NCBI RefSeq assembly: GCF_000730665.1
Contig: NZ_BBIV01000009.1
Span: 1-64,000, forward strand
Direction of reading: 5' to 3'
Length of the DNA stretch: 64,000 nucleotides
From: Pseudomonas plecoglossicida NBRC 103162 = DSM 15088
GTDB taxonomy: Bacteria > Pseudomonadota > Gammaproteobacteria > Pseudomonadales > Pseudomonadaceae
The first letter of the stretch is position 1; every line of letters starts with the position of its first letter. The position numbers and the translations under genes are program-made. The notes beneath the pieces were generated by a model. That model saw nothing but the letters and a program-made list of their open reading frames with translations, made no database searches and was not told where the DNA came from. This document shows, piece by piece, positions 48,610 to 57,402 of the stretch.

Positions 48610-48819
48610 ATGTCCAACCGTCAATCCGGTGTTGTTAAGTGGTTCAACGATGAGAAAGGCTACGGCTTCATCACTCCTCAGTCGGGCGATGACCTGTTCG
48701 TGCACTTCAAAGCCATCCAAGCTGACGGCTTCAAGACCCTGAAAGAAGGCCAGGCTGTTACTTTCGTCGCTACCCGCGGCCAGAAAGGCATGCAGGCTGA
48801 AGAAGTTCAAATCGCCTAA
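48610..48819 (+). CDS. Cold-shock domain protein, CspA/CapB family
   Basis: 69 residues, a single OB-fold cold-shock domain. RNP1 is KGYGFITP and RNP2 is [20 protein letters not shown] and [12 protein letters not shown] complete the family pattern. It binds single-stranded RNA or DNA and melts RNA structure. Long leader upstream and a strong terminator 24 bases downstream. Confidence 0.96.
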   Translation: MSNRQSGVVKWFNDEKGYGFITPQSGDDLFVHFKAIQADGFKTLKEGQAVTFVATRGQKGMQAEEVQIA

Positions 48820-48842
48820 GTCGATTTAGCTTCCTAGCTTTC

Positions 48843-48872
48843 AAAAAAACCCGCCTTCTGGCGGGTTTTTTT
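48843..48872 (+). terminator. Terminator of the cold-shock gene
   Basis: AAAACCCGCC-TTCT-GGCGGGTTTT followed by further Ts: perfect stem with T run. It can also act for apbC on the other strand. Confidence 0.92.
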
Positions 48873-48904
48873 ATGCCTGGGATTTTTCCTCAGAGCAATG
48901 GTTT

Positions 48905-48938
48905 CCCTGTGGGAGCCGGCTTGCCGGCTCCCACAGGG
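48905..48938. repeat. Perfectly palindromic REP element
   Basis: CCCTGTGGGAGCCGG (48905-48919) and CCGGCTCCCACAGGG (48924-48938) are exact inverses around CTTG. Other copies in the window have a shorter inner palindrome and asymmetric ends; this one is symmetric over its whole length. Confidence 0.85.
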
Positions 48939-48957
48939 ATCACGCAGGCTTTTCAGC

Positions 48958-50052
48958 TCAATCCTCGCTGATGGTGATGCTCGGCATCGCCGGCGCTGCC
49001 GCTTCCTGCAACACGATGCGCGCGCCCACCTGACGGGCCAGCTCCTGGTAGACCATGGCGATCTGGCTTTCCGGCTCGGCGATCGCCGTCGGCTTGCCGC
49101 TGTCGGCCTGCTCACGGATCAGCATCGACAACGGCAACGAGGCCAGCAGCTCGACGCCGTACTGCGCCGCCAGCTTCTCGCCGCCGCCTTCGCCGAACAG
49201 GTGCTCGGCGTGGCCACAGTTCGAGCAGATGTGCACCGCCATGTTCTCCACCACGCCCAGCACGGGAATGTTGACCTTGCGGAACATCTCCACGCCTTTC
49301 TTGGCATCGAGCAGGGCCAGGTCCTGTGGCGTGGTGACGATCACCGAGCCGGCCACCGGGACTTTCTGCGCCAGGGTGAGCTGGATATCACCGGTGCCCG
49401 GCGGCATGTCGATCACCAGGTAGTCGAGGTCGTCCCAGGCGGTCTGGGTCACCAGCTGCAACAACGCGCCGGAGACCATCGGGCCACGCCAGACCATGGG
49501 CGTGTTGTCGTCGGTCAGGAAGGCCATGGACATGACTTCCACGCCATGCGCCTTGATCGGTACGAACCACTTCTGCTCGCGGATCTGCGGGCGGGTACCC
49601 TCGGCGATACCGAACATCACGCCCTGGCTGGGCCCATAGATGTCGGCATCGAGAATGCCGACCCGGGCGCCTTCACGCGCCAGTGCCAGCGCCAGGTTGG
49701 CGGCGGTGGTCGACTTGCCGACCCCGCCCTTGCCCGAGGCCACGGCGACGATGTTCTTGACGTTGGCCATGGCCGGCACCTGGGCCTGGGCCTTGTGCGC
49801 GGCCACCACGCATTCGATCGAGACCTGCGCCGAAGCGACGCCATCGAGGTTCTCGATCGCCGTCTGCAGCACCTGGGCCCAGCCGTTCTTGAACAGGCCG
49901 GCGGCATAACCCAGCTGCAACTGCACAGCGACCTGTGCGCCCAGGATATCGATGGCGCGCACGCAGCCGGCGCTCACCGGGTCCAGGTTCAGGTAGGGGT
50001 CGGTGTACTGGCGAAGCACGCCTTCGACGGCGGCACGGGTGACGGCACTCAT
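48958..50052 (-). CDS. apbC: Iron-sulfur cluster carrier protein ApbC (Mrp/NBP35)
   Basis: 364 residues. An N-terminal MIP18-like domain (~1-90) precedes a deviant Walker A P-loop SGKGGVGKST (106-115), DADIYGPSQ, DYLVIDMPPGTGD, and the cluster-binding HICSNCGH (CxxC). It carries Fe-S clusters to apoproteins. GGGAG precedes ATG 50052; a 6-residue longer start is possible. Divergent from metG, the usual order in pseudomonads. Confidence 0.95.
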   Translation of the reverse strand: MSAVTRAAVEGVLRQYTDPYLNLDPVSAGCVRAIDILGAQVAVQLQLGYAAGLFKNGWAQVLQTAIENLDGVASAQVSIECVVAAHKAQAQVPAMANVKNIVAVASGKGGVGKSTTAANLALALAREGARVGILDADIYGPSQGVMFGIAEGTRPQIREQKWFVPIKAHGVEVMSMAFLTDDNTPMVWRGPMVSGALLQLVTQTAWDDLDYLVIDMPPGTGDIQLTLAQKVPVAGSVIVTTPQDLALLDAKKGVEMFRKVNIPVLGVVENMAVHICSNCGHAEHLFGEGGGEKLAAQYGVELLASLPLSMLIREQADSGKPTAIAEPESQIAMVYQELARQVGARIVLQEAAAPAMPSITISED

Positions 50053-50130
50053 GGACACTCCCATTGGCAAACTGAGTACGAAACAGACGCCTATCCTAAC
50101 CCGTCAATCGTCAGCAGATGCGTGCGCGGG

Positions 50131-50159
50131 GTGAAATATATTCGCGAGCCCTTTATAGT
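50131..50159 (+). promoter_or_regulatory. Candidate sigma-70 promoter of metG
   Basis: GTGAAA (50131-50136), 17 bases, TATAGT (50154-50159). Transcription would start ~42 bases before the metG ATG. Pattern match only. Confidence 0.5.
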
Positions 50160-50207
50160 GGCCGATCACCCTCAATTTACCCGAGCCGAATAAGTAGCCG
50201 AGCCACT

Positions 50208-52247
50208 ATGTCCGAGCCACGTCAGATTCTCGTTACCAGCGCCCTGCCCTACGCCAATGGATCCATCCACCTTGGCCATATGCTCGAGTACATCCAGACG
50301 GACATGTGGGTTCGCTTCCAGAAGCTACGTGGCAATCAGTGCATCTATGTCTGCGCCGACGACGCCCACGGTTCGGCCATCATGCTGCGCGCCGAGAAGG
50401 AAGGCATCACTCCGGAGCAACTGATCGCCAACGTGCAAGCCGAGCACAGCAGCGACTTCGCCGATTTTCTGGTGGACTTCGACAACTTCCACTCCACCCA
50501 CAGCGAAGAGAACCGTGAGCTGTCGAGCCTGATCTATTCGCGCCTGCGCGAAGCCGGGCACATCGCCACCCGTTCGGTGACCCAGTACTTCGACCCGGAA
50601 AAGGGCATGTTCCTGGCCGACCGTTTCATCAAGGGCACCTGCCCCAAATGCGCGGCCGAAGACCAGTACGGCGACAACTGCGAGAAATGCGGTGCCACCT
50701 ACGCCCCGACCGAGCTGAAGAACCCGAAGTCGGCGATTTCCGGCGCCACCCCGGTGCTGCGCGACTCCCAGCACTTCTTCTTCAAGCTGCCGGACTTCCA
50801 GGCCATGCTCCAGCAGTGGACCCGCAGCGGCACGCTGCAGGACGCCGTGGCCAACAAGCTCGCCGAGTGGCTGGATTCCGGCCTGCAGGAATGGGACATT
50901 TCCCGTGACGCGCCGTACTTCGGCTTCGAGATCCCGGGTGAACCCGGCAAGTACTTCTATGTCTGGCTGGATGCGCCGATCGGCTACATGGCCAGCTTCA
51001 GGAACCTCTGTGCGCGGCGCCCGGAGCTGGACTTCGACGCCTTCTGGAACGAAGGCTCGAAGGCCGAGTTGTACCACTTCATCGGCAAGGACATCGTCAA
51101 CTTCCATGCCCTGTTCTGGCCAGCAATGCTCGAAGGCTCCGGTTTCCGCAAGCCGACCGCAGTCAACGTGCACGGCTACCTGACCGTCAACGGCGCCAAG
51201 ATGTCCAAGTCGCGCGGCACCTTCATCAAGGCCCGCACCTACCTGGATCACCTGGACCCGGAATACCTGCGCTACTACTACGCCGCCAAGCTTGGCCGTG
51301 GCGTCGACGACCTCGACCTGAACCTCGAGGACTTCGTGCAGAAGGTCAACTCGGACCTGGTCGGCAAGGTCGTGAACATCGCCAGCCGCTGCGCCGGCTT
51401 CATCCACAAGGGCAATGAAGGCGTCATGGTTGCCGGCGATGCCGCTCCGGAACTGACCGAAGCCTTCCTCGCTGCAGCCCCGTCCATTGCCGAGGCCTAT
51501 GAGGCCCGCGACTTTGGCCGTGCCATGCGCGAAATCATGGCCCTGGCCGACCGCGCCAACGCCTGGATCGCCGACAAGGCGCCCTGGTCGCTGGCCAAGC
51601 AGGAAGGCAAGCAGGACGAAGTGCAGGCCATCTGCGCCCATGGCATCAACCTGTTCCGCCAGCTGGTGATTTTCCTCAAGCCGGTACTGCCGGTGCTGGC
51701 CGCCGACGCCGAGGCCTTCCTCAATGTCGCGCCACTGACCTGGAACGACCACCAGTCGCGCCTGGAAAACCACACACTCAACCCGTTCAAGGCGCTGATG
51801 AGCCGAATCGAACCGGCCAAGGTCGAGGCCATGGTCGCTGCCAGCAAGGAAGACCTGCTGGCAGCCGAAGCCAAGGCCCCGGCTGGCAACGGCGAACTGG
51901 CCAAGGACCCGCTGTTGGCGGAAATCGAGTTCGACACCTTCGCTGCCGTCGACCTGCGCGTGGCGCTGATCGTCAAGGCTGAAGCGGTGCCTGGCGCCGA
52001 CAAGCTGCTGCAACTGACCCTGGACATCGGCGACGAGCGACGCAACGTGTTCTCGGGCATCAAGTCGGCCTATCCGGACCCGTCCAAGCTCGAGGGCCGC
52101 CTGACCATGATGGTGGCCAACCTCAAGCCACGCAAAATGCGCTTCGGAGTGTCCGAGGGCATGGTCATGGCCGCAGGCCCTGGCGGCCAAGAGATCTACC
52201 TGCTGAGCCCCGACAGCGGCGCCAAGCCCGGCCAGCGCATCAAGTAA
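50208..52247 (+). CDS. metG: Methionyl-tRNA synthetase
   Basis: 679-residue class I synthetase. HIGH motif is HLGH (21-24) and KMSKS is intact at 331-335. The zinc knuckle [17 protein letters not shown] lies near 145-161, and the C-terminal tRNA-binding OB domain ([20 protein letters not shown]) starts near 580. The N-terminus [18 protein letters not shown] fixes the start; a 30-residue longer frame runs over the promoter. Confidence 0.98.
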   Translation: MSEPRQILVTSALPYANGSIHLGHMLEYIQTDMWVRFQKLRGNQCIYVCADDAHGSAIMLRAEKEGITPEQLIANVQAEHSSDFADFLVDFDNFHSTHSEENRELSSLIYSRLREAGHIATRSVTQYFDPEKGMFLADRFIKGTCPKCAAEDQYGDNCEKCGATYAPTELKNPKSAISGATPVLRDSQHFFFKLPDFQAMLQQWTRSGTLQDAVANKLAEWLDSGLQEWDISRDAPYFGFEIPGEPGKYFYVWLDAPIGYMASFRNLCARRPELDFDAFWNEGSKAELYHFIGKDIVNFHALFWPAMLEGSGFRKPTAVNVHGYLTVNGAKMSKSRGTFIKARTYLDHLDPEYLRYYYAAKLGRGVDDLDLNLEDFVQKVNSDLVGKVVNIASRCAGFIHKGNEGVMVAGDAAPELTEAFLAAAPSIAEAYEARDFGRAMREIMALADRANAWIADKAPWSLAKQEGKQDEVQAICAHGINLFRQLVIFLKPVLPVLAADAEAFLNVAPLTWNDHQSRLENHTLNPFKALMSRIEPAKVEAMVAASKEDLLAAEAKAPAGNGELAKDPLLAEIEFDTFAAVDLRVALIVKAEAVPGADKLLQLTLDIGDERRNVFSGIKSAYPDPSKLEGRLTMMVANLKPRKMRFGVSEGMVMAAGPGGQEIYLLSPDSGAKPGQRIK

Positions 52248-52336
52248 TACCCTCTTGCCCCGGCCATTGCGCCGGGGCTTTCGTATCTGCTCCAGCATGA
52301 CCGGACATGCAGGCCATTCACGGCTATCGTCAGGTA

Positions 52337-52885
52337 ATGAACGATCAAGTCCTGATCCTGGTCAGCGCTGCGCTGGTCAGCCATCTGTACCTGCAGCAAC
52401 GCCCACTGACACGCCTGCATGTGCATGTGTGCGGCCTGGCGTGCGCACTGGTGATCGCCCTTGCACTGGCTGGCGCACAGGTACTGGAGTTGGTATTCAT
52501 TGCACCTTGGCATCTTCAGGACCTGCGCCTGTTCCTGCTGCTGCCGTGGCTAGGCGTGCTGGCTTGGGGCGTACCGCAAGCACTGGCCAGGCTGCGCCCG
52601 CAATGGCCCGCCACAGGGCTCGCGCTGCCATTGCTGGGCAACGCCGTGGCGCTCGGGCTGTCGCTGCAAGGGGTCGCTGAACAACGCCACTGGCTGGCGA
52701 CGCTGGGCAGCGGCGTACTGGCCGGGCTCGGCTTCTGGCTGGCCCTGGCACTGTTCGACGACTTGCTGCAACGCAGCGAGCTTGCCGATATACCGCTGTC
52801 GCTGCGCGGACTTCCCATTACCTTGCTGGGAGCCGGCGTGATGGCCATCGCGTTTTCCGGCTTCAACGGATTGTTCTCACAATGA
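52337..52885 (+). CDS. rnfA: RnfA-like membrane protein, cluster cysteines missing
   Basis: 182 residues with six hydrophobic segments; the start MNDQVLILVSAALVSHLYLQ aligns with RnfA's opening. Normal RnfA has Cys in a LGLCPF motif after helix 1 and in a TNCAVLG motif, ligands of a membrane 2Fe-2S cluster. Here the first reads QRPLTR and the second GNAVALG, both without Cys. The start at 52337 matches family N-termini better than 52307. Followed by a degenerate 18-codon frame and rnfD. Confidence 0.7.
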   Translation: MNDQVLILVSAALVSHLYLQQRPLTRLHVHVCGLACALVIALALAGAQVLELVFIAPWHLQDLRLFLLLPWLGVLAWGVPQALARLRPQWPATGLALPLLGNAVALGLSLQGVAEQRHWLATLGSGVLAGLGFWLALALFDDLLQRSELADIPLSLRGLPITLLGAGVMAIAFSGFNGLFSQ

Positions 52886-52938
52886 ACCCGATCGATCGCG
52901 ATGCCACCTTGTTGTGCCACGACCATGGCATTGCCTGA
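52882..52938 (+). pseudogene. 18-codon frame, possible rnfB remnant
   Basis: ATGA at the rnfA stop opens an 18-residue frame (MNPIDRDATLLCHDHGIA). Its start and end resemble the opening of Pseudomonas RnfB-type ferredoxin subunits (IDRIDALLPQ ... EGIA), with the CxxCxxxxC part gone. It overlaps the rnfD start by 14 bases and may now serve only to carry ribosomes from rnfA to rnfD. Short match, so low confidence. Confidence 0.3.
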
Positions 52939-53896
52939 CCCACGCCTGCGAAATGCCATGGGGCTGCTCCTGCTGGCCTGTATCCCGGGGCTGCTGGCAT
53001 CATTCTGGCTGCACGGTTGGGGACTGTTGTTCAGCCTGCTGCTGTGCGCCAGCAGTGCACTCTGCTGCGAGGCCGTGCTGCTGACGCTGCGCGGTCAACC
53101 TGTAGCTGCCACGCTGAACGATGGCAGCGCCTTGGTCACCGCGCTGTTGCTGGCCGTCGCCCTGCCCACCCAAGCGCCCTGGTGGCTGCCGATGACTGCA
53201 GCAGTCATTGCCATCGGCCTTGGCAAGCAAGCGTTCGGCGGGGTCGGCCGCAACCTGTTCAACCCGGCAATGCTGGGCTACGCCTTCGTGCTGCTGAGTT
53301 TCCCGCTGCAGATGAACCATTGGCCAGGTCCACCACCAGGGTTCGTCGACAGCCTGCACCTGGTGTTTGGCGGGGGTGAGCAGATCGACGCCTGGGCACG
53401 GCCAACCGTGCTCGATGGCCTGCGTCATAACCGCAGCCTGACCATCGACGAACTGTTTGCCAGCCACCCAGGCTTCGGCAGCGTGGGCGGCCGTGGCGTC
53501 GAGTGGGTCAACCTGGCGTTCCTGCTCGGCGGCTTGTTCCTGCTGCAGCGCAGGGTGTACGGCTGGCATGCCCCGGCAGGCTTGCTGTGCGGGCTGGCGC
53601 TGTTCAGCCTGCTGGCATGGAATGGCTCCGGCTCGGACTCGAACGGCTCGCCCTTGCTGCACCTGTTCTCCGGCTCGACCATGCTGGCGGCATTTTTCAT
53701 CGCCACCGAGCCGATATCCGGCCCGAAGGCTGCCATGGCCAGGCTGCTGTTCGGATTTGGCGCGGGCATGCTCATCTATCTGATCCGCACCTGGGGCAGT
53801 TATCCGGATGGCACGGCGTTCGCCATCCTGCTGATGAACCTCCTGGCCCCCGCCCTCGATCGACTTGCGGTATCACGCCAGCAGGCCACGTCATGA
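52925..53896 (+). CDS. rnfD: RnfD-like membrane flavoprotein
   Basis: 324 residues with about nine membrane helices. MALPDPRLRNAMGLLLLACI is a typical RnfD start, and FGGVGRNLFNPAMLGYAFVL is the family signature. The flavinylation threonine in the S-G-A-T type motif corresponds to Thr161 in DAWARPTVLDGL, so the Thr is kept but the SGA part is changed. An in-frame ATG at 52901 is an alternative start. ATGA overlap with rnfG. Confidence 0.8.
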   Translation: MALPDPRLRNAMGLLLLACIPGLLASFWLHGWGLLFSLLLCASSALCCEAVLLTLRGQPVAATLNDGSALVTALLLAVALPTQAPWWLPMTAAVIAIGLGKQAFGGVGRNLFNPAMLGYAFVLLSFPLQMNHWPGPPPGFVDSLHLVFGGGEQIDAWARPTVLDGLRHNRSLTIDELFASHPGFGSVGGRGVEWVNLAFLLGGLFLLQRRVYGWHAPAGLLCGLALFSLLAWNGSGSDSNGSPLLHLFSGSTMLAAFFIATEPISGPKAAMARLLFGFGAGMLIYLIRTWGSYPDGTAFAILLMNLLAPALDRLAVSRQQATS

Positions 53897-54495
53897 CCTC
53901 GCGCATTGGCCCTGTCGCCTTGTTGCTGGTGGTAGCCGGGCTGTCCGTTACGGCGACACTGGCATGGCGGCAGTGGACTCGCGCCGCAGTCGTCGAGGCC
54001 GAGCAACGGTTGCAAGCGCACCAGTTCCTCGCTGTCCTGCCTGCGCAGCGTTATGACAACCAACCGCTCGCTACACCACTGCAACTGACTGCAGAGCAAC
54101 CCACGCACAGCCGGATAACGGCCGCCTATCGCGCCACCTTGGCGACGATACCGACGGCCGTCGTATTGGTAAGCCAGGTCCAGGGCTATGCCGGGCCAAT
54201 CCATCTGGTCATTGCCATCAATCCAGATGGACGGCTGATTGGTACGCAGGTGATCGAACAACGAGAAAGCCCAGGTCTTGGAGCGCGCATCAGCGATCCG
54301 CAGCTCAACTGGCTGGGGCAATTCGCCAACCATCGCCTGGAGGACCGCTGGGCCCTCAAGCGCGATCAGGGCGACTTCGACCAACTGGCCGGAGCGACGG
54401 TCACTTCGCGTGCCGTGATAACCGCACAACAGGAAGCACTGGTCTATTTCGACCAGCATCGCTCCTTGTGGCTTGGGAGCGCTGCGCATGAATAG
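53893..54495 (+). CDS. rnfG: RnfG-like FMN-binding protein
   Basis: 200 residues. One N-terminal membrane helix (~5-25) is followed by a periplasmic FMN-binding domain: GYAGPIHLVIAINPDGRLIG, ESPGLGARI, and the flavinylation site DQLAGATVTSRAV with Thr169 as FMN acceptor. This matches the Dxx(S/G/A)xx(T/S) motif that ApbE-type flavin transferases use. Overlaps rnfD by 4 bases and rnfE by 8. Confidence 0.85.
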   Translation: MTSRIGPVALLLVVAGLSVTATLAWRQWTRAAVVEAEQRLQAHQFLAVLPAQRYDNQPLATPLQLTAEQPTHSRITAAYRATLATIPTAVVLVSQVQGYAGPIHLVIAINPDGRLIGTQVIEQRESPGLGARISDPQLNWLGQFANHRLEDRWALKRDQGDFDQLAGATVTSRAVITAQQEALVYFDQHRSLWLGSAAHE

Positions 54496-55012
54496 ACACG
54501 GCTTGCTGGTGGCCGGGCTCGCGCCATTGCTTGGCGCGACCCAAGACCTTTCCCAAGCCACTACGCTGGGCCTGGGGATGCTGGCGCTGAGCGTCCTTCA
54601 CCAAGCACTGCTCAGCCCCCTTCGCAGCAGGCTGAGCGGCGCGACGTACTGGCTGGCAAGCCTGTTGCTGCTGGCTGCCCTGGTCAGCTGCCTGCAGCTG
54701 GCGCTGCGCGCCTGGGCACTGCCTGTGGCCTTGTCGCTCGGCTACTTCCCCGCCTTGATCTGCCTGCAATGCCTGGTGGCAGACCAGCTGTTGCCTGAGC
54801 ATGGCCGCTGGCGCCAGCTGCTGGTGAACCTGGCCGGCCTGCTCCTGCTCTATTTGCTGCTCGGCGCCGGTCGTCAATGGCTGGACTTTGGCTTGGGCGT
54901 GCACACCGCCGGCTTGGGTTGCGGTGCACTGCTACTGCTCGGCGCACTGTTGGCCTTGTACAATCGCCTGCGTCCGGGGCACGCCCCCTCTCGTCGTCAA
55001 GGAACCCGTTGA
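54488..55012 (+). CDS. rnfE: RnfE-like membrane protein, shortened
   Basis: 174 residues, against ~205-235 for RnfE, with about five to six hydrophobic segments. GLAPLLGATQDLSQATTLGLGM aligns with RnfE's GLCPLLAVT...ALGLGLATT (the first quoted here as GLAPLLG and LGLGM); the Cys is replaced by Ala. The second cluster Cys may survive in CLQCLVADQ. The C-terminal end is cut short. Overlaps rnfG by 8 bases; four bases before nth. Confidence 0.65.
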   Translation: MNRHGLLVAGLAPLLGATQDLSQATTLGLGMLALSVLHQALLSPLRSRLSGATYWLASLLLLAALVSCLQLALRAWALPVALSLGYFPALICLQCLVADQLLPEHGRWRQLLVNLAGLLLLYLLLGAGRQWLDFGLGVHTAGLGCGALLLLGALLALYNRLRPGHAPSRRQGTR

Positions 55013-55016
55013 GCCC

Positions 55017-55655
55017 ATGAATGCCGCCAAACGCCTGGAGATCTTTCGCAGGCTGCACGAAGACAACCCCGACCCCAGGACGGAGCTGGCTTACACCACC
55101 CCCTTCGAGTTGCTGGTCGCCGTCACGCTTTCGGCACAATCCACCGACGTTGGCGTCAACAAGGCCACCGCCCGCCTGTTTCCAGTCGCCAATACGCCGC
55201 AAGCCATCTTTGAGCTGGGCGTCGAAGGCCTGAGCGAATACATCAAGACGATCGGGCTCTACAACAGCAAGGCCAAGAATGTCATCGAAGCCTGCCGCTT
55301 GCTGATCGAACGTCATGGCGGCGAAGTGCCGCAAACCCGTGAAGCACTCGAGGCACTTCCAGGTGTTGGGCGCAAGACGGCCAATGTTGTCCTCAACACG
55401 GCCTTCCGCCAGCCGACCATGGCCGTGGATACGCACATTTTCAGGGTCAGCAATCGCACAGGGATCGCGCCAGGCAAGACCGTACTCGAGGTCGAGAAGA
55501 AACTGTTGAAGTTCGTGCCCAAGGATTACCTGCTCGATGCGCACCATTGGCTCATCCTGCATGGGCGGTATGTGTGCCAGGCGCGTAAGCCGCGCTGCGG
55601 TAGCTGCCGGATCGAAGACCTGTGCGAGTACAAGCACAAGACTTCCGACGATTGA
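55017..55655 (+). CDS. nth: Endonuclease III
   Basis: 212-residue DNA glycosylase/AP lyase for oxidised pyrimidines. Helix-hairpin-helix LPGVGRKTAN contains the catalytic Lys120, and Asp138 is in AVDTHIFRV. The 4Fe-4S cluster cysteines are in VCQARKPRCGSCRIEDLC (spacing 6, 2, 5). ATG 55017 is four bases past rnfE; nth follows rnf genes in many gammaproteobacteria. Confidence 0.98.
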   Translation: MNAAKRLEIFRRLHEDNPDPRTELAYTTPFELLVAVTLSAQSTDVGVNKATARLFPVANTPQAIFELGVEGLSEYIKTIGLYNSKAKNVIEACRLLIERHGGEVPQTREALEALPGVGRKTANVVLNTAFRQPTMAVDTHIFRVSNRTGIAPGKTVLEVEKKLLKFVPKDYLLDAHHWLILHGRYVCQARKPRCGSCRIEDLCEYKHKTSDD

Positions 55656-55697
55656 TTCGATAGCGAACGGGCATGGGTTGCGATTGAAAAAATCTTT

Positions 55698-55726
55698 TTT
55701 ACCGAACTCCGCTTTCTGGTTATAAG
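55698..55726 (+). promoter_or_regulatory. Candidate promoter of the PA3496-type gene
   Basis: TTTACC, 17 bases, TATAAG: a moderate sigma-70 match about 34 bases before the GTG start. Confidence 0.35.
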
Positions 55727-55759
55727 GACGGCTAACGGCCCTTTGGCTTGGAGCGACCC

Positions 55760-55936
55760 GTGAGTACCGATAAAGACGACCTGCCTATCGAAGATGACTT
55801 TGCCACCGCTGAAGACGAAGCAGAACCGCAGGTGGAAACCGCAAAGACCAACCTGAGCAAGCGTCGTACCATTGACAACCTCCTGGAAGAACGCCGCCTG
55901 CAGCGGCAACTTGCCGATTTCGACTACGACCTGTAG
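55760..55936 (+). CDS. PA3496-family putative envelope integrity protein
   Basis: 58 residues. The first ~28 are acidic (STDKDDLPIEDDFATAEDE); the second half is basic and helical (NLSKRRTIDNLLEERRLQRQ) and ends DFDYDL. This pattern and its place right after nth match the PA3496 family. The start is GTG with GGAG nearby; an upstream start would add four residues. No transmembrane segment is visible despite the family name. Confidence 0.75.
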   Translation: MSTDKDDLPIEDDFATAEDEAEPQVETAKTNLSKRRTIDNLLEERRLQRQLADFDYDL

Positions 55937-55939
55937 CCC

Positions 55940-55971
55940 TGCGCAAAGCCTCCATGCGGAGGCTTTGCGCA
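55940..55971. terminator. Bidirectional hairpin between convergent genes
   Basis: TGCGCAAAGCCTCC-ATGC-GGAGGCTTTGCGCA is a perfect 14-bp stem. There is no long T run, so it may end transcripts poorly or protect both 3' ends. Confidence 0.65.
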
Positions 55972-55979
55972 TTCAGGCT

Positions 55980-56606
55980 TCACGTCAGGCCATGCCGACG
56001 GGCCAGTTCGATCAGATCCACCAGCGAATGCGCGTTGAGTTTCAGTAGCAAGCGGGTCTTGTAGGTACTGACCGTCTTGTTGCTGAGGAACATGCTCTCG
56101 GCGATTTCCTTGTTCGACCTGCCCCGCGCCAATTGCTGCAATACCATCATTTCCCTTGCCGACAAGCGATCGACCATCTCCATTTCGCTGCCCGCCCCCA
56201 CTCGGCCACGAGACTTGTGCAAGGCCTGGTTGGGAAAATAGCTATAGCCAGACAACACGGCCTTGATGGCACTGAGCAGTTCGGTAAGTTCCTGTTGTTT
56301 GCACACATAGCCGCAAGCACCTGCCTGCATGCAGCGCATGGAGAAATGCCCCGGCGCCTGCGAAGTCAACACCAGCACTCGGCTCCCAGGGCTGGCGGAA
56401 GATAAACGGGCGATCACCTCCAGCCCGTCGAGTTTGGGAATGCCGATATCCAGTACCACGATATCGGGGAGGTATTCCCGCGTAAGCTGCAAGGCTGCTA
56501 CTCCGTTGTCGGTTTCCGCGACCACATCGTAGCCATGCCGCTCCATCAGCATGCGCACTGCCAGGCGTATGACCGGATGGTCATCCACGATTAGGACTTT
56601 ATTCAT
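55980..56606 (-). CDS. NarL/FixJ-family response regulator (BvgA/RocA-like)
   Basis: 208 residues. REC domain: Asp8 and Asp9 in VLIVDDHP, phospho-acceptor Asp53 in VVLDIGIP, Thr81 and Lys103. LuxR-type HTH at the C-terminus: LSAREMMVLQQLARGRSNKE, then SNKTVSTYKTRLLLKL. Start ATG 56606; ATG 56621 adds five residues. No sensor kinase is adjacent, so it is an orphan here. The closest relatives by pattern are the BvgA/EvgA/RocA1 regulators of fimbriae and surface factors. Confidence 0.88.
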   Translation of the reverse strand: MNKVLIVDDHPVIRLAVRMLMERHGYDVVAETDNGVAALQLTREYLPDIVVLDIGIPKLDGLEVIARLSSASPGSRVLVLTSQAPGHFSMRCMQAGACGYVCKQQELTELLSAIKAVLSGYSYFPNQALHKSRGRVGAGSEMEMVDRLSAREMMVLQQLARGRSNKEIAESMFLSNKTVSTYKTRLLLKLNAHSLVDLIELARRHGLT

Positions 56607-56621
56607 GCGATATCCATTCAT

Positions 56622-56925
56622 TCATTATTTTGCTTTGGCGACGGCCCCACGATAACCGAGCCGCACGCTCGAAGGCGTGTCAAATCCCAAAGCAAATACA
56701 TGAATAGATGAACCTTACGTCGCTTTCAGAATATTCCTACAAACAAGAATTTAAACCCACTCAGCAAATAGAAGGCCGGCATGGCAAGCCAATGCCTTTC
56801 CCAATAGCGTCATTCATTACCGACAAAGGGCAGCGGGATCATTTTCATGGCCCGGAATAAATCCACTATTCCGTTTCAAGGCATGCCCGGGCTATAGATA
56901 GAGAAAACCGCAGGAGGCGGCCAAC
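56622..56925. other. Non-coding region with an inverted repeat
   Basis: A relatively AT-rich 304 bases between divergent genes. CGGAATA-AATCCAC-TATTCCG (56853-56873) is a perfect 7-bp inverted repeat with a 7-base spacer, 53 bases before the next ATG. A TATAGA at 56893-56898 could be a -10 without a good -35. Nothing else is recognised. Confidence 0.4.
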
Positions 56926-57402
56926 ATGACAACGCAACCCGCAGCTCCGCTGACCATCATTGCGATCTTCGCTGGAATCATCGAGTCCTCTGCGCTGGCA
57001 ACGCTACCCTTCCTGAGCGACGAAAGTCAGACCTTGTACACATGGTTTCTTGTGGGGTTTCCGTTCTTTCTGACGGCGCTGTTTTTTCTGACACTTAACT
57101 TCAACTACAAATCGCTCTACAAGCCCGAAGAGATAAAAGACGTCAATGAAGCCACCCGCGCGACGGCAAGTAATTTCAAGCCAACCTCCACGGCCAAGGC
57201 AGAACCCATCACTGTCATGCTTTCCGGTCCAGATGTGCAAAAGATGATTACCCAGCAGTTACTTCACGTCATGGAAAACCCTCATGAGTCGGGCCAAGCC
57301 TGGTTGTTCTGCAACCTGGAGAATCAGCAATGCTTTCGCTTGTCGATAGGCGATCTTGCGGACAACGCTCAGGAACTGAGCGCAAAAAAAAACCCGACCT
57401 GA
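56926..57402 (+). CDS. Hypothetical protein with two membrane segments
   Basis: 158 residues, not recognised. Two hydrophobic helices (~8-28, ~38-58) form a hairpin, followed by a ~100-residue soluble part with ITVMLSGPDVQKMITQQLLH and the acidic ESGQAWLFCNLENQQCFRLS. AGGAGG lies 8 bases before the ATG, so translation is likely strong. The last codons (KKNPT) and stop lie inside the terminator stem. Base composition is lower in GC than the neighbours, suggesting acquisition. Confidence 0.65.
   Translation: MTTQPAAPLTIIAIFAGIIESSALATLPFLSDESQTLYTWFLVGFPFFLTALFFLTLNFNYKSLYKPEEIKDVNEATRATASNFKPTSTAKAEPITVMLSGPDVQKMITQQLLHVMENPHESGQAWLFCNLENQQCFRLSIGDLADNAQELSAKKNPT

Noticed and set aside
50325..52298. 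Open frame of 657 codons antisense to metG
   Set aside because: Shadow of metG with no recognisable domain.
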